DNA from: an uncultured Clostridia bacterium
Lineage (GTDB): Bacteria > Bacillota > Clostridia > Christensenellales > UBA1242
DNA length: 64,000 nucleotides
NCBI GenBank assembly: GCA_934757865.1
Contig: CAKVLS010000004.1
Coordinates: forward strand, 1-64,000
Direction of reading: 5' to 3'
Shown here: piece by piece, positions 8,389 through 16,868 of the stretch
Numbering within the stretch: position 1 is the first letter of the stretch
Layout: the number at the start of each line of letters is the position of its first letter
Made by a program: the position numbers and the translations under genes
Notes under the pieces: model-generated
Database searches by the model: none
What the model saw: only the letters and a program-made list of their open reading frames with translations
What the model was told of the DNA's origin: nothing

Positions 8389-9231
8389 TTATTCATCACT
8401 GCTACTTTTTGGGTCGTTATATGTATCAAGAAAACTTACATACTTTCCGTTAAGTTTATAACCAATTACCGTTTCTAAGTTTACTTTGTGTATGCTTCTA
8501 AAAATATTTATATCAACATTCGGGTTATCTTCACGAAGTTTTTTGATAAGTTCTTTCATTTCCTTACGCTTAGATGTCATCTCGCCCGTTTCAGTTTTCT
8601 CGGTAAGCTTGCACGCACATCTCAAAAATGTTAGCCCGTGATAATCTCTCCACTTAATAATATCTTCTTCTTTGACAAGATAAAGTGGTCTTATAAGTTC
8701 CATACCCTCGTGACTTGTGCTGCGAAGTTTTGGCATCATGGTCTTGTACTCCGAGCCATAAAACATACTAATAAGTATAGTTTCTATTGCATCGTCAAAG
8801 TGATGCCCAAGAGCAATTTTGTTGCACCCAAGAGACTTAGCATACTCGTACAAACAACCCCTACGCATCCTAGCACATAGGTAGCATGGAGAACTAGTTA
8901 TATTTTCTACTGACTCAAAAATATCACTCTCAAAAATTTTGACAGGAATATTAAGCAGTTTGGCATTACTTTCGATAAGTTCTCTATTTACCTTATTATA
9001 CCCTGGATCCATAACAATGAACTCAGCATCAAATGGAACATTCCAATGCTTTTTTAGTTCCTGAATACATTTTGCAAGTAGCATAGAATCTTTGCCACCA
9101 GAGATGCAAACGGCTATTTTGTCGCCTTTCTTTATCATATCATAGTCACTAACAGCCTTTACGAACTTACGCCAAATGCTACCACGAAATTTTTTTATTA
9201 AACTTCTTTCTACCTCTTCGTATTTTTCCAT
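8389..9231 (-). CDS. ttcA: TtcA-family tRNA 2-thiocytidine synthetase
   Basis: PP-loop ATPase that thiolates cytidine 32 of some tRNAs. In the 280-residue product, the PP-loop SGGKDS is at about residues 44-49. The family's iron-sulfur motif is CYLCARMRRGCLYEYA, and GHHFDDAIET follows. These match TtcA better than TilS, which lacks the CxxC. The start codon overlaps the stop of tcdA by one base (TAATG), so the two tRNA-modification genes are translationally coupled. Confidence 0.85.
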   Translation of the reverse strand: MEKYEEVERSLIKKFRGSIWRKFVKAVSDYDMIKKGDKIAVCISGGKDSMLLAKCIQELKKHWNVPFDAEFIVMDPGYNKVNRELIESNAKLLNIPVKIFESDIFESVENITSSPCYLCARMRRGCLYEYAKSLGCNKIALGHHFDDAIETILISMFYGSEYKTMMPKLRSTSHEGMELIRPLYLVKEEDIIKWRDYHGLTFLRCACKLTEKTETGEMTSKRKEMKELIKKLREDNPNVDINIFRSIHKVNLETVIGYKLNGKYVSFLDTYNDPKSSSDE

Positions 9232-9917
9232 TACAAATCCTTAATAATTTCGCTTGCCATAGTTAGCCCCACAATAGGCGGAACGAATGCTATACTACCA
9301 CAAACAGCCTTTCCATTGTACTCCGAATTAACTTTTTTTGCCTCTTCTCTGCTATAAACAACTTTTAGGTCCTTAACCCCACGCTTATTTAGTTCTCTAC
9401 GCATTACTTTACATAGAGGACAAACAGAGGTCTTATAAATATCGCTAACCTCAAATCTTGTTGGGTCAAGTTTATTTCCTGCACCCATAGCACTGATTAT
9501 TTTTTTGTTATTATTTTTTGCCCACTCAATAAGCAAAAGTTTGTTAGTAACTCTATCAATGCAGTCTGCTATATAATCTACATTAGTAAGGTCTATTGTA
9601 TCCATAGTATTCTCGTCAAAAAACATATTAAAAGTGTCAACCTTGCAGTCCTTGTTTATGTCCAAAATACGCTCTTTCATAACCTCAACTTTTGGTCTAC
9701 CGATGCTTGAGTTAAGGGCGATAATTTGCCTATTGATATTGCTCTCAGCAACTACATCGCCGTCAACAAGTATAATATGCCCAACCCCAGTACGAGCTAG
9801 CGCCTCACAAACATATCCACCAACACCACCAACGCCAAAAATAAGGACGCATTTATTCTTCAAGCTATTTATTTTTTCGCTACCAAGAAGTAGCTCTGTT
9901 CTCTCAAATATTCCCAT
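9231..9917 (-). CDS. tcdA: tRNA threonylcarbamoyladenosine dehydratase (TcdA)
   Basis: E1-like enzyme that cyclises t6A37 of tRNA to ct6A in an ATP-dependent reaction. The 228-residue product has the dinucleotide-like loop GVGGVGGYVCEAL, the adenylation Arg pair in ESNINRQI, and the VCPLCKVM motif of the ThiF/MoeB superfamily. Size and the N-terminal FERTELLLG agree with TcdA (YgdL/CsdL) and not with MoeB. It is the first gene of a tcdA-ttcA-phosphatase unit. Confidence 0.88.
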   Translation of the reverse strand: MGIFERTELLLGSEKINSLKNKCVLIFGVGGVGGYVCEALARTGVGHIILVDGDVVAESNINRQIIALNSSIGRPKVEVMKERILDINKDCKVDTFNMFFDENTMDTIDLTNVDYIADCIDRVTNKLLLIEWAKNNNKKIISAMGAGNKLDPTRFEVSDIYKTSVCPLCKVMRRELNKRGVKDLKVVYSREEAKKVNSEYNGKAVCGSIAFVPPIVGLTMASEIIKDL

Positions 9918-9960
9918 ACAAAAATAATATCACAAAGACCTATTATTTACAACAAAAAAT

Positions 9961-9996
9961 AAAAGCTAGTAACTAAAAATTTAGTTGCAAGCTTTT
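9961..9996 (-). terminator. Terminator of the galU-U32 unit
   Basis: Outer stem AAAAGCT / AGCTTTT, small internal loop, inner stem AACTAA / TTAGTT, T-rich tail on the minus strand. Confidence 0.7.
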
Positions 9997-10006
9997 ATAA
10001 ATGTCT

Positions 10007-12187
10007 TTATTCTCTCATATCTATTATGTCTTTACCATTTAGTCTAAGATCTTGTGGCAAAAGCTCAAAATAGCAGTTGTTTAATTTGTACCTTCTTATT
10101 CTAAATACTTTGCCGCTCTCTTGGGTGTATGTTAAGCCGTCCTTATAATGGCACTCCCTGCAGTCGCCCCCAAAGTTTACCTTGTATGGACAATGACACA
10201 AAGTCATAAGCGTAGGCACTCCGCCATACATATTCTCGCTATTTTCTACTAAGTTAAACTCAATAGATGACATTATCTTAGTTATGCCAAAGTTATTTAG
10301 GAACTTTTTGGCAAATGCATTTGTAACATTCATGCCTGTGCCAGCGATGATGTTTGAAGAGGCTATATTTAGCTCTTTTGCAAGTGCAATGCCGTAGATA
10401 TTATTGATAACTACGCCGTCAAAGTTAACGCTAGTATATAACTTGCGTATAACCTCAATATCTTTTTTGTTTGCGACATTAGGAAGATTTAAGTATAATT
10501 TAGCCTTTACCTTATCTCTTAAACTCAAAGCCGACTTGATATCGTTATATTCGAGTGGCGAGTAAATAATATCTGTTTTTAGAATAGTCTCTACTTTTTC
10601 GTTGATTATAGCAAGAGATAGTTTTTCAGTTTTGGCCTTAGTTTGTTTACCTAATATAAAGGCTTCATCGCCTAGATATTTTACCTCTTGAAGACTTTTA
10701 TTATATGCATCTAAAATATTTTCTTTTAGCTTTTCGCAAGCTTTTCTTCTCATCTCATTAAGGACGGACTTAGGCATAAATATATCGTCTAAATCTGCGG
10801 TAAAACAATCTAATGTAAACTCCGTATCATTTAGTTTAGATATTTGCTCTTTTGCGGAGTCTAGGGTTAGCGGAGAGGTTCTTGCTTTGTCCACAATGCT
10901 TTCACTAAATACTTGCGCAGTAATGCCGTTATATTCAAAAACTAAGCTAGCCCTATCACCTATTTTAGCTCTAAAAGTTGCGTTTACTTTTAACTTACTT
11001 TGAGCACTTATTAGCTTGTCCTCAAAGACTTTGTCAACCGTCAAATAAACATCATCATTTGGGCTTGGTTTAGCAGTCGAGATAATTCCGTAGATATCTT
11101 CGCCGAGCTTTTTGACATTGCCTATCCCTAGACCTATTTCTTGCCTTCCTACGCATTTGATACCCTCATTTTGGACAAGCTCGTGACTTGACTTTATAAC
11201 TATTTCATTTAGGTTTTTGAAAGGCTTGACAGATAGGACTTTACCTATCTGTACACCTCTATGATTTTGGTATAGAGGGTTAATAATGTTAGGGTCTTTT
11301 TCGGTAAGATAAAGGCCGTCATTGTACTCTCCTCTATAAAAAACTTTCTTAAAATTTTGAATACTATTTTTGGTATCAAAATCTTTGTTATCTAGAATAT
11401 AGTCGACAGCCTTCCTATACTCGCTAGTAACTGCTGCTACATACCCCGAACGCCTCATTCTGCCCTCTATTTTTAGGCTAGCTACGCCGGCGCTCACAAG
11501 CTCTTGCAACTTATCAATAAGGCACAAATCCCTTGGAGAAAGCAAATAACCGGCTTTTAGAGGCTCGTCATTTATTTTACTTCTATATTTTAGTCTACAT
11601 AGCTGTAAGCACCTACCACGGTTGCCGCTTTCGTTGTGCATAAGACTACTCATATAACATTGTCCAGAAAAAGCCACGCAAAGTGCCCCTTGAACAAAAT
11701 ATTCTATCTCAAGATTGGTATTATTTGAGATGTCTTTTATGTCATCAAGCGTTGCTTCTCTAGATAGCACAACTCTTCTAAATCCTAGCTCTTCAAGGAC
11801 TTTTGCCCCTTGCAAATTGTGCACGCCAAGTTGCGTGCTAGAATGTAAAACTATGCCGTCAAAATACTTTTTGAGTATGTACGCAACACCTAAGTCTTGT
11901 ACAAGATAAGCGTCAACTTTTGCATCTATAGAGGCTTTGACCATCTTCAAAAATTCGTCGATTTCGCTATCTTTTACAAGAGTGTTGACAGTAAGATAAA
12001 CTTTAACGCCCATTAGGTGGCAATAGCTTACAACATCTTTTATATTGCTCTCATCAAAGTTGCCAGCCTTGTTTCGTGCGTTAAAATTTTGCATACCAAG
12101 ATATACAGCATCTGCACCATTATTTACCGCTATTTTTAGATTTTCTAAGTTGCCAGCCGGAGCTAAAACTTCTACTTTATTTTTCAT
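10007..12187 (-). CDS. U32 family peptidase with C-terminal DUF3656-like region
   Basis: Encodes 726 residues. The N-terminus VEVLAPAGNLENLKIAV and the segment GNRGRCLQLCR are the U32 hallmarks. GYLLSPRDLCL follows, then an extended C-terminal part with the cluster CHCPY and CRECHY near residues 670-685. In Escherichia coli the long U32 form (RlhA) is needed for hydroxylation of 23S rRNA C2501, and others act in prephenate-linked tRNA hydroxylation. Either is more likely than a collagenase here. The start overlaps the end of galU by 11 bases. Confidence 0.85.
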   Translation of the reverse strand: MKNKVEVLAPAGNLENLKIAVNNGADAVYLGMQNFNARNKAGNFDESNIKDVVSYCHLMGVKVYLTVNTLVKDSEIDEFLKMVKASIDAKVDAYLVQDLGVAYILKKYFDGIVLHSSTQLGVHNLQGAKVLEELGFRRVVLSREATLDDIKDISNNTNLEIEYFVQGALCVAFSGQCYMSSLMHNESGNRGRCLQLCRLKYRSKINDEPLKAGYLLSPRDLCLIDKLQELVSAGVASLKIEGRMRRSGYVAAVTSEYRKAVDYILDNKDFDTKNSIQNFKKVFYRGEYNDGLYLTEKDPNIINPLYQNHRGVQIGKVLSVKPFKNLNEIVIKSSHELVQNEGIKCVGRQEIGLGIGNVKKLGEDIYGIISTAKPSPNDDVYLTVDKVFEDKLISAQSKLKVNATFRAKIGDRASLVFEYNGITAQVFSESIVDKARTSPLTLDSAKEQISKLNDTEFTLDCFTADLDDIFMPKSVLNEMRRKACEKLKENILDAYNKSLQEVKYLGDEAFILGKQTKAKTEKLSLAIINEKVETILKTDIIYSPLEYNDIKSALSLRDKVKAKLYLNLPNVANKKDIEVIRKLYTSVNFDGVVINNIYGIALAKELNIASSNIIAGTGMNVTNAFAKKFLNNFGITKIMSSIEFNLVENSENMYGGVPTLMTLCHCPYKVNFGGDCRECHYKDGLTYTQESGKVFRIRRYKLNNCYFELLPQDLRLNGKDIIDMRE

Positions 12188-12983
12188 CTTCTAATTGCTC
12201 TTTTATAAACTCTTTAATTTCATCTTTCCACTCGCTATGAAGCCCGTGGTATATCATAGCTTTTATATACCCTTGCTTACTACCTAGGTCATATCTAGGG
12301 GCTTTAAGCGTAACTGCCAAAAAGTCATTTAATGCATCAGTTAGTCTATACTCGCCCGACACCAAAGGTATATTTTCTAGCCTTGCAAAAATATCGCCTT
12401 TAAGGATTGCTCTACCAACAAAATATCTTCTTGAAGGCAGGTCATCTATGCTTGGCTTTTCTTTTATGCCGGTACACTCCATAAGGCTACCATCTACTTC
12501 TCTACCAACCATAACGCCATACTTAGTTATATCGTCAGTGTCGCATATTTTAACGCCCAAAATATCTTTTGGTGTTTCTTCATACACATCTTTTAGCTCT
12601 TTTAGAGCTCCGCCGACAAAATAGTCATCACCAAACATTACAGCGATATCTTCACCGCACGCAAAGTCCTTGGCAACAAGCAAAGCCCCGCCAGTGCCTT
12701 TTTTCTCGCCTTGATACTCAAAAGTTATGTTCATATCTTCAAAGTCTTGTTTGCCGATTAAATTATCAAAAAACTCGTCTTTTTCGAAGTACTTTTTCAT
12801 CATATCTTTTCTTCTGTTGATGATAATAAGCACATCGTTTATGCCAGCATCTTTACACTCTTTTAGCAAGTACTCAAGCACTGGTCTATTGATGATAGGT
12901 AGCATTTCCTTAGGAAAAACTTTGGTAATAGGCAAAAATCTTGTTCCATTTCCGCCACACAAAATAACAGCTTTGTTTAGCAT
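12177..12983 (-). CDS. galU: UTP-glucose-1-phosphate uridylyltransferase
   Basis: Forms UDP-glucose from glucose-1-phosphate and UTP, feeding glycolipid and polysaccharide synthesis. The 268-residue product starts MLNKAVILCGGNGTR, the nucleotide-binding loop of the family; KEMLPIINRP and GTGGALL follow, and FGDD binds metal. The ATG at 12983 has GGGAG nine bases upstream. An in-frame TTG at 13001 would put that ribosome binding site inside the gene. Other sugar nucleotidyltransferases are possible, but the KVFPKEMLP stretch favours GalU/GtaB. Confidence 0.87.
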   Translation of the reverse strand: MLNKAVILCGGNGTRFLPITKVFPKEMLPIINRPVLEYLLKECKDAGINDVLIIINRRKDMMKKYFEKDEFFDNLIGKQDFEDMNITFEYQGEKKGTGGALLVAKDFACGEDIAVMFGDDYFVGGALKELKDVYEETPKDILGVKICDTDDITKYGVMVGREVDGSLMECTGIKEKPSIDDLPSRRYFVGRAILKGDIFARLENIPLVSGEYRLTDALNDFLAVTLKAPRYDLGSKQGYIKAMIYHGLHSEWKDEIKEFIKEQLEDEK

Positions 12984-13033
12984 AAAAAATATCTCCCACA
13001 AATTATATATGATTTTATCTCAAATTCGCTACT

Positions 13034-13039
13034 ATTATA
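13034..13039 (-). promoter_or_regulatory. Extended -10 element upstream of galU
   Basis: TGATATAAT on the minus strand, 50 bases before the galU start. No good -35 is seen at normal spacing, so this is a candidate only. Confidence 0.35.
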
Positions 13040-13065
13040 TCACAAAAAATCTACTCTCACCTAAC

Positions 13066-13092
13066 AAAAAAGACTACAAAAAATTGTAGTCT
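13066..13092 (-). terminator. Orphan terminator hairpin upstream of galU
   Basis: GACTACAA / TTGTAGTC stem with a T run on the minus strand. No gene on that strand ends here. The hairpin is nearly identical to the one at 13571-13600, and the two bracket the barstar gene. Confidence 0.75.
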
Positions 13093-13182
13093 CGTTATAG
13101 CTTCTATTGTCGCCAAAATATTTGTCACAAAAATCTTGATTTTTATCTTTTGAATATATAATAAGTTTAAGACATTAAAGTT

Positions 13183-13210
13183 TTGTTATTTAACGGAGGT
13201 ATGATATAAT
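13183..13210 (+). promoter_or_regulatory. Promoter of the barstar gene
   Basis: TTGTTA (13183-13188), 16-base spacer ending in TG, TATAAT (13205-13210). Downstream, an inverted repeat at 13217-13245 (ATGAAA / TTTCAT) can form a leader hairpin before the ribosome binding site. Confidence 0.7.
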
Positions 13211-13258
13211 TCATCTAGCGATATGAAAATCTAGTTTCATTAGCTTTGGAGACCAAAT

Positions 13259-13537
13259 ATGAAAACATATGAATTTAATAGAAAAGATTTTAACTACGCA
13301 GAAGAATATTTTGAGTTAATAAAACAAAAAATGAATCTGCCTGACTGGTTCGGGAAAAACGCAGATGCTTTGTGGGATATGCTAACTGGGTATATCAAGA
13401 CTCCTTGCAAAATTGTCTTAATAGGTTTTGGGGACAAAGATAACGCATATAACAAGTATGTCATAGAGCAAATAAACACTTGTTTTGAAGATGCAAGCAA
13501 GCAGTTCCCAGGCAGATTCTTAATAGAATATAAATAA
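13259..13537 (+). CDS. Barstar family protein (RNase inhibitor-like)
   Basis: Encodes 92 residues, the normal barstar length. LPDWFGKNADALWDML is the family core, holding the helix that plugs a barnase-type active site. IVLIGF is the central strand. Barstar proteins neutralise secreted or intracellular microbial RNases. No barnase-like gene is nearby, so this is an orphan inhibitor, perhaps immunity against foreign RNase toxins. TGGAG precedes the ATG by seven bases. It is the only plus-strand gene between 2.4 and 19 kb, has its own promoter and is bracketed by two near-identical terminator hairpins, which suggests it was inserted as a unit. Confidence 0.88.
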   Translation: MKTYEFNRKDFNYAEEYFELIKQKMNLPDWFGKNADALWDMLTGYIKTPCKIVLIGFGDKDNAYNKYVIEQINTCFEDASKQFPGRFLIEYK

Positions 13538-13570
13538 AACTATAAATAATACAGCAAATATATAAATATA

Positions 13571-13603
13571 AAAAAGACTACAAAAAGTTGTAGTCTTTTT
13601 TTG
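13571..13603. terminator. Bidirectional terminator
   Basis: GACTACAA, loop, TTGTAGTC with A run before and T run after. It serves the barstar gene on the plus strand and the 52-codon gene on the minus strand. Confidence 0.85.
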
Positions 13604-13762
13604 TTACCAATCTTCTTTTATGTAGTCACAGCTGCGTTTTACATCGTCATAGTAGTCTTTGTACTTTTCGTCTTTGTTTTCATTTTCTTCTTCTAGTTCA
13701 TAGTCCTCTATGCACTCGCTGTCTTGGTCTTCTGCCATTTTCATAAGTTTTAGCTTGTCCAT
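13604..13762 (-). CDS. Small acidic protein, unrecognised
   Basis: A 52-codon open frame. The product starts MDKLKLMKMAEDQDSE and is very rich in D, E, K and Y, with no hydrophobic segment. AAGGAG lies eight bases before the ATG. The ATG overlaps the stop codon of the glucosidase gene (TAATG), the coupling seen elsewhere in this window, and a terminator follows the stop at once. These three facts make it a likely real gene. No family or function is recognised. Confidence 0.6.
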   Translation of the reverse strand: MDKLKLMKMAEDQDSECIEDYELEEENENKDEKYKDYYDDVKRSCDYIKEDW

Positions 13763-15447
13763 TAAAATATCTCCTTAGCGTCATCAAGGCAATAAACTAT
13801 AGCTTCATAAGGTCTTAATGTGCAATCATTAAGAAGCATAGGTGAGTCTTGATAGTTGCTAATAATTTTTGCACTATTTTCAAAGTATAGAGCTTTTGGC
13901 ACTCTAAATTTAACATTTTTTGGCTTAAAATTACAGATGACTAAAAAACTCTTGCTCTCATATCTTCTCTCGTATATAAATAGGTCGCTATTTTCTTTTT
14001 GATACTCAATATATGCACCATTTTGGATAACTTCGTTATTCTTTCTTATCTCCAAAACTTGTCTATAAAAGTTAAGCACAGAATTTGGGTCATTTTCTTC
14101 TTTTCTTACATTGATAGTATCTTTGTTCTCATTAACCTTAATCCAAGGCTCATGAGTAGAAAAACCTGCATACTTGTCATCTGTCCACTGCATAGGTGTT
14201 CTTGCATTGTCACGAGCTTTGTTTTGCAAAACTTTTTTTGCAATAGGCATAAGCGGAGGGAAAATCTTTTTAATAGTCTTTTCTAGCATAGGCACAAAGC
14301 CGTCTCTATATTCGTCCCACTCAAAGTAGCAATTAGTCATACCAAGTTCTTGCCCTTGATAAATATATGGAGTGCCTCTCTGGAACTGCATACATACGCA
14401 CAACATTTTTGCGCCTTCTACGGCATATTTTGGGTCTTTGATATATCTAGAAGTAGAACGAGGTTGGTCGTGATTTTCTAGATACAAAGTTGGCCAGCAC
14501 TCTCGTGGCATTTGTTGCCATTTACGCAAAATTCTTTTGAATTTTGGCAAATTAAACTTTACCGGCAAAAAGCTGTATTTATAATCTACCTCTAGGTGCT
14601 CAAAAGTTATAAAACTATCAAACTCATTAGATATCTCGCTAGTAGCCTCATACACATTGCGGTAGTTAGCACCAGCGCCTTCGGCAACTATAAGAGTGTC
14701 GTACTTATTCCAAATCTTATTAGATAGTTGCTTCATATATAAATGCCATGGCGGAGCCATAACAAAGTATTCGTCTCCAACAAGAGCAAGATGAGGTTTT
14801 CCATTTTTGAATTTTTGATCTTTGGCAACATAAGTTATTACATCGCACCTAAATCCATCAACACCAAGTTTTAGCCAGTACTTGCAGATATTGACTACTT
14901 CTTCTCTCACCCTTGGGTTATTCCAGTTAAGGTCAGGTTGATCCTCAGTGAATAGGTGCAAATACCACTCGTTAGTAGTTTCGTCATACTTCCACGCAGA
15001 ACCCGAAAATCTAGAAGTCCAGTTGTTAGGTGGAGTCTTGCCATCGTTATTTCTGCCCTTTCGCCAGATATAATAATCTCTATATTTACTAGTTAGGCTA
15101 GACTTACTGCTGACAAACCACTTATGCTCGCTAGAAGTGTGATTAACTACTAGGTCCATTATTAGTTTGATGTCCCTCTTTTTTAGCTCGTGCACTAGCT
15201 GCTTAAAATCCGCAAGTGTGCCATACATAGGGTCTATGTCTCTATAATCACTTACATCATAGCCGTTGTCCTTTTGAGGGGACTTGTACATAGGGCTAAT
15301 CCACACAGCATCAACGCCAAGAGATTTTATATAATCTAACTTACTTATTATGCCCTGAATATCTCCTATACCATCGCCATTAGAATCGCAAAAGCTCTTA
15401 GGGTAAATTTGATATACAACAGCATCTTTATACCATCTTGTCTTCAT
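13762..15447 (-). CDS. GH13 alpha-glucosidase (oligo-1,6-glucosidase type)
   Basis: Cytoplasmic hydrolase of short alpha-glucosides such as isomaltose or trehalose-6-phosphate. The 561-residue product has the standard start of the family, WYKDAVVYQIYPKSF. DLVVNHTS is conserved region I. The nucleophile is Asp202 in GVDGFRCDV, the acid Glu256 in IVAEGAG and the third carboxylate Asp327 in LENHDQPR. Region III reads VAEGAG where VGE plus P is common, so specificity is uncertain. No ribosome binding site is seen. The -10 box lies only seven bases from the ATG, so the mRNA may be leaderless. The 52-codon gene follows. Confidence 0.92.
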   Translation of the reverse strand: MKTRWYKDAVVYQIYPKSFCDSNGDGIGDIQGIISKLDYIKSLGVDAVWISPMYKSPQKDNGYDVSDYRDIDPMYGTLADFKQLVHELKKRDIKLIMDLVVNHTSSEHKWFVSSKSSLTSKYRDYYIWRKGRNNDGKTPPNNWTSRFSGSAWKYDETTNEWYLHLFTEDQPDLNWNNPRVREEVVNICKYWLKLGVDGFRCDVITYVAKDQKFKNGKPHLALVGDEYFVMAPPWHLYMKQLSNKIWNKYDTLIVAEGAGANYRNVYEATSEISNEFDSFITFEHLEVDYKYSFLPVKFNLPKFKRILRKWQQMPRECWPTLYLENHDQPRSTSRYIKDPKYAVEGAKMLCVCMQFQRGTPYIYQGQELGMTNCYFEWDEYRDGFVPMLEKTIKKIFPPLMPIAKKVLQNKARDNARTPMQWTDDKYAGFSTHEPWIKVNENKDTINVRKEENDPNSVLNFYRQVLEIRKNNEVIQNGAYIEYQKENSDLFIYERRYESKSFLVICNFKPKNVKFRVPKALYFENSAKIISNYQDSPMLLNDCTLRPYEAIVYCLDDAKEIF

Positions 15448-15453
15448 ATTTTT

Positions 15454-15482
15454 ATTGTATCAAATATAATTTGCTTTTTCAA
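15454..15482 (-). promoter_or_regulatory. Promoter of the glucosidase gene, adjacent to the ATG
   Basis: TTGAAA (15477-15482), 17-base spacer, TACAAT (15454-15459) on the minus strand. The expected transcription start coincides with the start codon at 15447. Confidence 0.6.
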
Positions 15483-15500
15483 ACTATTTGGGGGTCATAA

Positions 15501-15534
15501 AAAAAATAAGTCCAAAAAATTGGACTTATTTTTA
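15501..15534 (-). terminator. Terminator of the beta-propeller-like gene
   Basis: AATAAGTCCA / TGGACTTATT stem with T run on the minus strand, directly after the stop at 15537. The symmetry allows use on both strands. Confidence 0.8.
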
Positions 15535-15536
15535 GG

Positions 15537-16517
15537 TTATAAACTCAAACTATATACATCAGTTAGTCTTGTACGAGTAAACATTTTGTATTTTTTGCAT
15601 GCAGACTCAAATAGTACAAACACTTTGTCATGAGCAAGAACAATTTCTTCGCTCATACATGGAGCTTCTACACTCTTAACAAGTACTTCATCATCAAGTA
15701 CATATACCGGGATATCAGTTTCATTTATCTTAACACTCTTAGTAGCTACATCATTTAGGACATTTTTGTATACCAAAATTTTAGATGCTGGTATGCTATA
15801 AGATGTAGACAATACAATGTTGCCGTCTTTTGTAAATGTCATACCTTGAACAAGTGAAGTTGTAGATATGCCATAAACAGGATTCAAACTTGCTAGTCCA
15901 CAAGTACCGCTTGCACTCATCTCAAAAGCCAAACTCAAAGCATAGTTAGTTTTTCCGCCACTAACCTTAATATGATGACTCTCATCTGTGTCGTATTTGT
16001 TCTTTCTAAAGAACTCTCCAACAATAAGTTTGTTATCCCTTACAAGCACAAAGTCAGCACCATTTCCTGGTGAAAAACTATCAATAATATCTACTACTCC
16101 GCCATTTTCAGCGTTTTTTGCATCAATGTAGCTAAATCTATGAACTTTTTTGTCGCCAACAATCCAGCCATAATCTCCGCTGATTGTTATACCACCACAG
16201 TGACCATTATATGCTACGCCACCTTCTCTAAAAGTCACATATTTTTCTAGTTCTTTAGTCCCGTAGTTAACAAAATACACTCTCGAAGCTCCGCCCTTGC
16301 TCATGTATCCACCTACAAGGAAAGTATCGTTTGTGTCATCATACGCAAGTCCCTGTGGGCAAAAGTCAGTATTAAGCCCCGGGATACCAAATTCTTTTTT
16401 TGCTATCGCATCAAAAGCTGGGAAACTAGCCCCAAAATAATAAATCATTAGCGCTATAAATAAAACCGCAACAACAGATGCCACAACCGAAAGCGCAACT
16501 TTTGTTTTCTTTTTCAT
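15537..16517 (-). CDS. Membrane-anchored protein with beta-propeller-like repeats
   Basis: Encodes 326 residues. The N-terminal KKK followed by a hydrophobic stretch (about residues 8-30) is a signal anchor, so the rest is extracytoplasmic. The outer part shows repeated four-strand-like phrases such as GLAYDDTNDTFLVGGY, GITISGDYGWIVGD, FVLVRDNKLIVGEFF and GMTFTKDGNIVLSTS. These are typical of NHL/SMP-30-like propellers. Five Cys are in the outer part. No catalytic motif is recognised. AGGAG precedes the ATG by seven bases. Possibly a ligand-binding or lactonase-like protein. Confidence 0.7.
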   Translation of the reverse strand: MKKKTKVALSVVASVVAVLFIALMIYYFGASFPAFDAIAKKEFGIPGLNTDFCPQGLAYDDTNDTFLVGGYMSKGGASRVYFVNYGTKELEKYVTFREGGVAYNGHCGGITISGDYGWIVGDKKVHRFSYIDAKNAENGGVVDIIDSFSPGNGADFVLVRDNKLIVGEFFRKNKYDTDESHHIKVSGGKTNYALSLAFEMSASGTCGLASLNPVYGISTTSLVQGMTFTKDGNIVLSTSYSIPASKILVYKNVLNDVATKSVKINETDIPVYVLDDEVLVKSVEAPCMSEEIVLAHDKVFVLFESACKKYKMFTRTRLTDVYSLSL

Positions 16518-16582
16518 AACACATCTCCTACATTTAATATATCATATAAAAAATATTTATCAAAGCATAAAGGACAAGTTTT

Positions 16583-16843
16583 TTAGATAGCAAGCACTAG
16601 ACAAACTATCGAAAGTGCCGCAAGGATTATTCCTATAAGTATTTTTAGCCAGTTTTGTTTGTAATCAATTTCCTTAAAGTAAAACACACCAATAAGTATT
16701 GTCCAGATACTATTAAGTGAAATTATGCTAAAAGCAATACTTCCAGCAAGATATATATACGCAAGCACATTAAAAATCGCCGCAAAACCATAAATTGTAC
16801 CAGAAATAATTTGATAAAAATTAAAATCAAAAAGACAGGTCAT
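16583..16843 (-). pseudogene. Truncated EamA/DMT-family transporter remnant
   Basis: The frame encodes about the last 85 residues of an EamA-type drug/metabolite transporter: three to four membrane helices with SIWTILIGVFYFKEI, the usual end of the second EamA repeat. The family normally has about ten helices (280-300 residues). Upstream the frame is closed by a TAA only five codons before the first ATG, and that ATG lies in the loop of the terminator of the next gene. So the 5' two thirds are missing and a 5' deletion is likely. An intact four-helix SMR-like protein is a weaker alternative. Confidence 0.6.
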
Positions 16844-16858
16844 TAACCTGTCTTTTTA
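16828..16858 (-). terminator. Terminator of the EEP-family gene
   Basis: AAAAAGACAGGT / ACCTGTCTTTTT stem on the minus strand; its loop contains the first ATG of the truncated transporter frame. Confidence 0.85.
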
Positions 16859-16868
16859 TCAAATAAAA

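Noticed and set aside
13066..13603. Attachment sites of an integrated element around barstar
   Set aside because: The repeated hairpins work as terminators, no integrase is present and the repeat is only about 20 bases; kept as a finding on insertion, not as att sites.
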